DNA of 10,720 nt from Acidobacteriota bacterium (lineage in GTDB: Bacteria; Acidobacteriota; Vicinamibacteria; Vicinamibacterales; 2-12-FULL-66-21). Position numbers and translations under genes: made by a program. A model generated the notes under the pieces. It was given only the letters and a program-made list of their open reading frames with translations, was not told the DNA's origin and searched no databases. Of the stretch, positions 6,882-10,720 are shown in pieces. The DNA lies in the NCBI GenBank assembly GCA_020200195.1, contig JAIVJE010000334.1, positions 1 to 10,720 of the forward strand, given 5' to 3'. Positions within the stretch are counted from its first letter, which is position 1, and each line of letters begins with the position of its first letter.

Positions 6882-7463
6882 ATGCGTCGTCTGTCCGTCG
6901 TCGCGTGTGCGTGGCTGCTCTGCGCCGCGTGCTCCGAGCCTCCCCAGAAAGAAATCGATCGGGCGCAAGGCGCGTTGGACGCGGCGCGCGCTGCGGGCGC
7001 CGACACGTACGCCGCCCAGGAGTTGAAGGCTGCGACCGTGGCGCTGCAGCAATCGCACGACGCAGTCGCACAACGCGACTACCGTCTCGCGCTGTCCCGC
7101 GCGCTCGACGCGAACGAGCGCGCGCTCGAAGCGGCCAAGCAGGCGGCCGACGGCAAGGCGCGCGCGCGCAGCGAGGCCGAAGGCGCGCTCGCCGCGGCGA
7201 CCGCCGGACTACAGCAGCTGCGGACGCGACTGACGGCGGCCACGGCCGCCCGCGTGCCGGCAAAGGAGCTGGTGTCGGCGCGCCGCGCCGAAGTCAACGT
7301 GCAGGCGGCGCTGCAAGAAGCACGCGCGGCGGCCAAGAACGGGGATTATCTGGTCGCGAAGGAACGGCTGAACGGCGTCACCGGGCAAGTGAGCGCCGAA
7401 ATCCGCGGAATAGACGAGGCCGCCGTGGCGCGGACCGCCAAGCCGGTACGTCGGCGGAGATGA
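6882..7463 (+). CDS. DUF4398-type helical lipoprotein
   Basis: The 193-residue product starts with a short basic N-terminus, a hydrophobic stretch and a lipobox-like LLCAAC-S, with C17 as the probable lipidated cysteine. It should therefore sit in the cell envelope. The rest is Ala/Glu/Arg/Lys-rich, predicted alpha-helical or coiled coil, and resembles DUF4398 proteins (EIDRAQGALDAARAAGADTY followed by AAQELKAATVALQQS). Residues about 45-90 and 129-172 resemble each other: both have a helix, then RDYRLA or GDYLVA, then another helix. This suggests an internal duplication. The basic end is KPVRRRR. DUF4398 members often accompany OmpA-type envelope proteins, but none is beside it here. Function is unknown. 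The start is chosen from the signal peptide and the promoter at 6866-6874; longer in-frame starts would lie inside radC. Confidence 0.85.
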   Translation: MRRLSVVACAWLLCAACSEPPQKEIDRAQGALDAARAAGADTYAAQELKAATVALQQSHDAVAQRDYRLALSRALDANERALEAAKQAADGKARARSEAEGALAAATAGLQQLRTRLTAATAARVPAKELVSARRAEVNVQAALQEARAAAKNGDYLVAKERLNGVTGQVSAEIRGIDEAAVARTAKPVRRRR

Positions 7464-7481
7464 GCCTGCCGGCTCGAGGAT

Positions 7482-7528
7482 GGCAATAGAGACATCACGC
7501 GGACGCGTCCGACGTCGCACCTATTGCC
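7482..7528. repeat. Nested inverted repeat between convergent genes
   Basis: GGCAATAG (7482-7489) and CTATTGCC (7521-7528) are exact reverse complements around a 31-nt interior. Centred in the interior is the perfect palindrome CGGACGCGTCCG (7500-7511). The element lies between the 3' ends of the lipoprotein and BON genes, where a two-way terminator would be expected, but no T-run follows on either strand. A second, weaker stem, CCGTG (7527-7531) with CACGG (7554-7558), lies just before the BON stop. Confidence 0.5.
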
Positions 7529-7562
7529 GTGTCGTACCAGCTACGGTCCGCGGCACGGGTTT

Positions 7563-7994
7563 CTAGCGCACAACCAGACGATCGACGACCGAGGTCACCC
7601 CGTTGGTCTCGCGCGCCAGCTGCAACGCGCGCTGACGCTCGGCCTCCGACGACACCGTGCCGGTAAGCGTGGCGACGCCTCCGCTGGTGTCGACATTGAT
7701 GGATCGAGCCCGAACGAGATCGTCCAGCGCCATTTTCGATTTGATCTTCGCGGTCAAGGTCCCTTGCGCCAGGGCGGATTGTGCCTCGGCGGCCGCCACC
7801 GCTGTTTTCTCCCCTACCTGCGCCCCGACCTCGCGGGCCTTGGCCGTGTCAATCTGCCCGGTAGTACCCAGTGGACGGTCGGCCACACCGGTGCGCTCGC
7901 GAAGCGTATCGAGGGACCACCATCCCAGGAAGAACGCCGCGCCGGCGACGAGAATCACGACGAGCAAGACCAGCCTGAACAGTGCACGAAACAT
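7563..7994 (-). CDS. Membrane-anchored BON-domain protein
   Basis: The product has 143 residues. Residues about 4-24 (ALFRLVLLVVILVAGAAFFLG) form one hydrophobic segment, an inner-membrane anchor or uncleaved signal. A polar linker follows, then a single BON domain from about residue 80 to the end (TAKIKSKMALDDLVRARSINV, GGVATLTGTVSSEAE, ATNGV-like turn and VVDRLVVR). BON domains, as in OsmY and some secretins, bind phospholipid or stabilise membranes. The ATG at 7994 is chosen over an in-frame start at 8015 because of a strong ribosome binding site 7 bp before it. The IS terminus begins about 68 bp upstream, so its original promoter may be lost or altered. The domain call is firm; the cellular role is not. 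Confidence 0.9.
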   Translation of the reverse strand: MFRALFRLVLLVVILVAGAAFFLGWWSLDTLRERTGVADRPLGTTGQIDTAKAREVGAQVGEKTAVAAAEAQSALAQGTLTAKIKSKMALDDLVRARSINVDTSGGVATLTGTVSSEAERQRALQLARETNGVTSVVDRLVVR

Positions 7995-8001
7995 GGGAAT
8001 G

Positions 8002-8006
8002 CCTCC
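8002..8006 (-). promoter_or_regulatory. Ribosome binding site of the BON-domain gene
   Basis: GGAGG on the minus strand lies 7 bp before the ATG at 7994. It is the clearest Shine-Dalgarno sequence in the window and settles the start of the BON gene. Confidence 0.8.
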
Positions 8007-8061
8007 AGCGGTCAATCCGTTGCAGAGGTCGTGCCGACCCCCCGAACCTAACTCTTCCTTA

Positions 8062-8299
8062 GAGGCCGTAACAAAACCGGCGCGATTGCGGCATAGACGT
8101 GTTCAGTGCGGCGCGATAACGTCGGCGGTTTATGGCCGGTGTGCTGTTGCCCGACCCGCTGTGGAATCTCATCGCACCGCTCCTCTTCGTGCTGCGCGGC
8201 GGCATTCCGTGGCAGATGTTGCCACGGGAACTGGGCTGCGGATCGGGGATGACGTGTTGGCGACGCTTGCGCGATTGGCAACACGAAGGCATCTGGGAC
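8062..8299 (+). mobile_element. IS5-family insertion sequence remnant (left end only)
   Basis: The sequence GAGGCCGTAACAAAACC at 8062-8078, about 70 bp before the transposase start, looks like an IS5-group terminal inverted repeat (GAGGC-TGT-CAAAAC type). The transposase gene follows at 8132, but homology stops abruptly at about 8299, where integron integrase sequence begins. No matching inverted right end (GTTTTGTTACGGCCTC) was seen further right, so the element cannot be mobile by itself. Confidence 0.65.
8132..8299 (+). pseudogene. IS5-family transposase, N-terminal fragment with internal deletion
   Basis: Residues 1-56 match the N-terminal DUF4096-type domain of IS5-group transposases: LLPDPLWNLIAPLL, then FVLRGGIPWQMLPRELGCGSG, then MTCWRRLRDWQHEGIWD. 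In intact relatives some 25-30 residues, including a conserved Gly/Arg/Pro-rich stretch, separate PLL from FVLR. Here the two are joined in frame, an internal deletion. The whole catalytic DDE domain is missing. The frame runs on to a stop at 8546-8548 only because it passes through intI sequence, first out of frame. The product would not be an active transposase. Confidence 0.85.
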
Positions 8300-8300
8300 C

Positions 8301-8548
8301 CGATACCACCTGCACGAGTCGGTGATACAGCGGGCGGTGACAGAGGCCGGGCGAAAGGCGGGGTTGGCCAAGCGGGTCGGATGCCACACATGTCGCCATT
8401 CGTTCGCGACCCACCTACTGGAAGGCGGGTCAGACATCCGCACCGTCCAGGAACTGCTCGGTCACGCAGATGTCAGCACACCATGATCTACACGCACGTA
8501 CTGAATCGCGGCGGGCTGGGTGTGAAGAGCCCCATGGACCGGTGGTAG
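8301..8548 (+). pseudogene. intI: Integron integrase (IntI-like tyrosine recombinase), frameshifted C-terminal fragment
   Basis: Read from 8301, the frame gives RYHLHESVIQRAVTEAGRKA, then HTCRHSFATHLLEGGSDIRT and VQELLGHADVST. A one-base loss at about 8481-8482 then shifts to the frame that gives MIYTHVLNRGGLGVKSPMDRW and a TAG stop. This is the C-terminal part of an integron integrase, including the family's MIYTHVLNRGG(x)GV(x)SP ending. The catalytic His and Arg of HTCRH, the His of LLGH and the Tyr of IYTH are all still spelled out, but the frameshift separates the Tyr from the rest. The N-terminal part with the first catalytic Arg and the IntI-specific insertion is absent, replaced by the IS5 fragment. 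It is not functional as it stands. It is evidence that an integron, or a related recombinase locus, once lay here. Confidence 0.85.
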
Positions 8549-8630
8549 CCGTGATTACGCGCGGCGCCTTCGCAATGAAACGCGCCGCTCTCGGGGCATG
8601 CCGTCATGTTTACCTGCGGCGGCTCGCAGT

Positions 8631-8653
8631 GATCCCGGCTCCTGCGGGTAATC
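8631..8653. repeat. REP-like imperfect palindrome
   Basis: GATCCCG and CGGGTAATC flank a 7-nt centre (GCTCCTG) and can pair with one bulged base. Read through, the plus strand gives VIPAPAGNP, the usual false translation of dispersed repeats of the GTGATTCC-CGGGAATCC type in many bacteria. A single copy is seen in this window. Confidence 0.45.
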
Positions 8654-8872
8654 CGCCCTGGCATTTGCGCCCGAGCTGCGTGCTAACATGCGCCGCGTCA
8701 GCGAGATCACGGCCGACAGAGGGCCCGCGGTCGCGCGTATGATTGCGAAAGAGCGTCAGCGGTCTACTCCAATGGTAGTTAGCCCGTAAAGGCCAACGGA
8801 TGCCAAAGACCCAACTGTTGCGCACGAGCCGGCAGTAGTGCTACGACACCAGGTTCCCGTCTTGGATGCGAG

Positions 8873-8890
8873 GTACTCCTTAAAGGCTGT
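8873..8890 (+). repeat. Second IS-terminus-like sequence
   Basis: CCTTAAAGGCTGTGTCAAAC-like sequence at about 8877-8896 resembles the IS end at 8057-8078 in the same orientation. From the shared CCTTA onward, 16 of 22 positions agree by eye. AGGCTGTGTCAAA is typical of IS5-group ends. No transposase follows it, so it would be a solo end or chance similarity. Confidence 0.3.
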
Positions 8891-8923
8891 GTCAAACCTC
8901 GAACGGCCCTTCCAAGTGTAGCG

Positions 8924-10144
8924 TCACTTTTTCAGCATTGCAGTCCAGTTGAGGACGACGGTGATCGGTGAGCCCTGCGTATCGGAGGCCGTGTTGACGA
9001 GGAACCGCTGGCCGTCTCGGCTGGGCACATAATGCGTGCGGAGCGCAATCACGCCGGGCTGCACACGCGTCTGGAACAGCGGCGTGGGAATGCCGAATGT
9101 CGGACCCGCGCCGACCGTAACGGCCATGAGCTTCCGGTCGTCGGACAAATAGTAGATCTCCCGTCCATCCGCTCGCCACCGCGGCTCGTAACCACCGTTT
9201 GTGGAGACGGGCCACCTCCGATCGGATCGCGGAATCGTCTCGACGTAGACCTCGAACTTGCCGGTCTCGCTCGAGGTGTACGCCACCAGACCGGCGGCCG
9301 GCGAGAAGTTGCCGTGCATCTGGTTGGCAGGTGATGCGATGAGTTTCGCCGGCTTTCCTCCTTCCGTGACCGGCCACAGCCATAAATCGTTCTCGGACCC
9401 AGGCGCTGGCGCAGAAAAAATGACGTTCCGTCCATCCGGCGACCAGTCGGTGGGAATCAGATTGAGCGACGGCATCTGAGCTCCAGGCAGAACGAGTCGA
9501 TCGTTGCCGCCGCCGGCTGCGCTCTTTTCGAAAAACTCGATGATCCCATTCCGGTTGCTCCTGAACATCAGCCGCGTGCCATCTGGAGACCAGAACGCGG
9601 ACGCGGTCACGAGCCCTCCGGAGGAGACACGAGCGGTGCTGCTGCGCGCGAGGTCCGTGAGCCAGACTTCGACGATGTTGGTCTTGGGATCGACCAGCGA
9701 CGCAGCCAGACGCTGTTCATCGGGAGAAAGCCGGAAATCGATGTAGTCGCCCACCGGTCGGCCAGTGGAGCCGAGCGGGGTCCCCTTGCGATCCATCCAT
9801 GTCAGGCGACCGTTGTGCAAGAGGGTGTCCGCATACGCGATGATCCCGGTAGGAGAGGCCGAAACCGCGCCCAACATTGCAGTGTTGCGGCCAACGTGTT
9901 CGGCGACGAGGAACGGTTGCCCTTCGACCTCCAGCCGCGCGGCATCGAATTTATGTCCCAACAGCGTGTTTCCGTCCACGAACAACAGATAGCCTGGCGG
10001 CGCGTAGACCGCGTTCGTGCGGACGTTTACAAGAAGTTTCTTGGTCTTGCCATCCAGTGAGCCGACGTACACGCCGCTCTGATCCTGCCTGCTGCCGAAA
10101 ATCGAGTACAAGAAATGCTTGCCGTCGGGGAGAAGGTGTGGATT
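8924..10144 (-). CDS. PD40 (WD40-like) propeller protein, C-terminal part after a frameshift
   Basis: This 406-residue stretch belongs to the same gene as the entry to its right, in the next frame. It carries repeated beta-propeller signatures: PHLLPDGKHFLYS, GVYVGSLDGKTKKLL, FRLSPDEQRLAASL, AFWSPDGTRLMFRSNRNG, TDWSPDGRNVIFSA, FSPAAGLVAYTSSETGKFEV and EPRWRADGREIYYLSDDRKL. Such blades occur in TolB-like and kinase-fused sensor proteins, which are abundant in Acidobacteriota; the propeller is normally outside the cytoplasmic membrane. The end NWTAMLKK and TGA at 8924-8926 are typical for these kinase-PD40 proteins. The start given is where homology enters this frame, not a start codon; an in-frame codon at 10459 exists, but the sequence from there to 10145 is out-of-frame nonsense. 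Ligand unknown. Confidence 0.85.
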   Translation of the reverse strand, partial: NPHLLPDGKHFLYSIFGSRQDQSGVYVGSLDGKTKKLLVNVRTNAVYAPPGYLLFVDGNTLLGHKFDAARLEVEGQPFLVAEHVGRNTAMLGAVSASPTGIIAYADTLLHNGRLTWMDRKGTPLGSTGRPVGDYIDFRLSPDEQRLAASLVDPKTNIVEVWLTDLARSSTARVSSGGLVTASAFWSPDGTRLMFRSNRNGIIEFFEKSAAGGGNDRLVLPGAQMPSLNLIPTDWSPDGRNVIFSAPAPGSENDLWLWPVTEGGKPAKLIASPANQMHGNFSPAAGLVAYTSSETGKFEVYVETIPRSDRRWPVSTNGGYEPRWRADGREIYYLSDDRKLMAVTVGAGPTFGIPTPLFQTRVQPGVIALRTHYVPSRDGQRFLVNTASDTQGSPITVVLNWTAMLKK

Positions 10145-10720
10145 TGATGCGTACCCTCCTCCCCCGATGTGTCGATGATCGTCACGGTCGTGGGTTTCCC
10201 GCCCGCGGCGTTCACTCGTTGAATCGGTTCGGCCCCGAGTCCGAAGATGATGGTGCCATCCGGTCCCCACGAGCCACCGCGGAAGTCGGCCGCCGTCTGG
10301 GTGATGACCTGCACCGCTCCGCCGGCCGCAGGGATCTTTTTCAGCTCGCCGTTGGCGAAGAAGGCGATCCAGCGGCTGTCCGGGGACCACAAGGGATCCT
10401 GGGCGTCCTCGGTTCCAGCCAACTGGCGCGGGCCCAAGCGATCCATGGATCGCACCCACAACATGGGCTTGTCTCCCGGCGTCTCCGCACTGAACACGAC
10501 GGCCCGGCCGTCGGGAGAGACAGCAAACGACGGAACGTTGACCGTGGTGTTGATAGCACCCGAGAAGGCTGTCTTCTCGGGAGGGAAGATGGGGACGCTA
10601 ATTGGGTCACCAGGCGGCGAGTCGATCGAAGGCCGCGCGGCAAGGAACGCCGCCGCACCAAGGGACAGCGCCGCCACGATCCACCCAGCCCATTCGCGAC
10701 GGTTTCGCACGGGTCGCACC
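10027..10720 (-). CDS. Transmembrane and first PD40 blades of a probable Ser/Thr kinase-PD40 sensor (runs off right edge)
   Basis: The frame is open to the right edge; the GTG at 10719 is probably an internal codon, not the start. Near the edge a basic stretch (RPVRNRREW) is followed by one membrane helix (AGWIVAALSLGAAAFLAA), then PPEKTAF and propeller blades: FAVSPDGRAVVFSAETPGDK, PLWSPDSRWIAFFANGELKK and GSWGPDGTIIFGL. This order is that of acidobacterial proteins with a cytoplasmic PknB-like kinase, one membrane helix and an external PD40 propeller. The kinase domain itself is not in the window, so that part is inferred. Homology leaves this frame at about 10144-10146 (after DTSGEEGTHQ) and continues in the next frame; the remaining codons to the stop at 10027 are spurious. 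A one-base deletion or a sequencing error would explain it. Confidence 0.82.
   Translation of the reverse strand, partial: VRPVRNRREWAGWIVAALSLGAAAFLAARPSIDSPPGDPISVPIFPPEKTAFSGAINTTVNVPSFAVSPDGRAVVFSAETPGDKPMLWVRSMDRLGPRQLAGTEDAQDPLWSPDSRWIAFFANGELKKIPAAGGAVQVITQTAADFRGGSWGPDGTIIFGLGAEPIQRVNAAGGKPTTVTIIDTSGEEGTHQIHTFSPTASISCTRFSAAGRIRAACTSAHWMARPRNFL

Larger units (their letters stand above)
8549..8923. other. 375 bp scar without a credible gene
   Basis: No reading frame here looks like a protein. The stretch holds a REP-like palindrome (8631-8653), a pair GCTAAC (8682-8687) and GTTAGC (8778-8783) in inverted orientation, a direct repeat GCGTCAGCG (8695-8703 and 8753-8761), and an IS-end-like sequence near 8873-8890. 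It starts at the intI stop and ends at the stop of the PD40 gene. I see no intrinsic terminator with a T-run for either gene, and no tRNA. It is probably remnant mobile DNA. Confidence 0.6.

Noticed and set aside
8132..8548. A single 138-residue protein spanning the IS5 and IntI fragments
   Set aside because: The middle third (after IWD, up to the frameshift at 8481) is intI DNA read in the wrong frame. The open frame is an accident of the fusion.
8470..8742. A 90-residue open frame containing VIPAPAGNP
   Set aside because: That phrase is the known false translation of REP-like repeats; the rest overlaps the intI relic and shows no family features.
8681..8784. A complete attC site
   Set aside because: The outer GCTAAC/GTTAGC pair exists, but the cores deviate from RYYYAAC and GTTRRRY. 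The inner repeat GCGTCAGCG is direct rather than inverted, so it cannot form the required stem.
10140..10150. Programmed ribosomal frameshifting in the PD40 gene
   Set aside because: The site lacks a standard slippery heptamer. An indel or sequencing error in the A-run is simpler.

Overview
The window is a GC-rich bacterial chromosome segment, most probably from the Acidobacteriota and perhaps a Vicinamibacteria-like lineage. That placement is inferred from three things: a large PD40 (WD40-like) protein of the kind fused to serine/threonine kinases in that phylum, small GTGCGGC-type repeats at a gene end, and tightly overlapping housekeeping genes. No rRNA or tRNA is present to test it.

Positions 1-6852 are a minus-strand housekeeping block, read from right to left: radC, larC, metG and tatD, then ispB-like and ligA. 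The first four are packed like an operon: 2 bp separate radC from larC, larC and metG share one base (TGATG), and metG and tatD overlap by ATGA. The polyprenyl synthase gene has its own sigma70-like promoter in the gap after tatD, and ligA follows 5 bp behind it. LigA is cut by the left edge of the window after 352 residues. The block joins DNA replication and repair (LigA, RadC family, TatD), tRNA charging (MetG), quinone or bactoprenol side-chain synthesis (IspB-like) and nickel-pincer cofactor assembly (LarC).

Positions 6882-7994 hold two small envelope genes facing each other. One is a DUF4398-type lipoprotein on the plus strand, probably transcribed leaderless from an extended -10 box. 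The other is a membrane-anchored BON-domain protein on the minus strand. A nested inverted repeat lies between them.

Positions 8046-8923 are a degraded mobile-DNA scar. An IS5-family terminus and a transposase gene with an internal deletion are fused directly to the 3' end of an integron integrase (IntI) gene, which also has a frameshift just before its catalytic tyrosine. About 375 bp without a credible gene follow; they hold a REP-like palindrome, short repeats and a second IS-end-like sequence.

Positions 8924-10720 are the membrane segment and PD40 propeller of a large sensor protein on the minus strand, probably a Ser/Thr kinase whose kinase domain lies beyond the right edge. It is broken by an apparent one-base deletion near 10143-10145.

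The observations most worth following up are the IS5-intI fusion, the polyprenyl synthase whose normal C-terminus is replaced by a repeat-encoded tail, and the inverted repeat overlapping the -35 box of that gene's promoter. I see no complete, previously undescribed system; the integron integrase relic is the nearest sign of one that once existed here.
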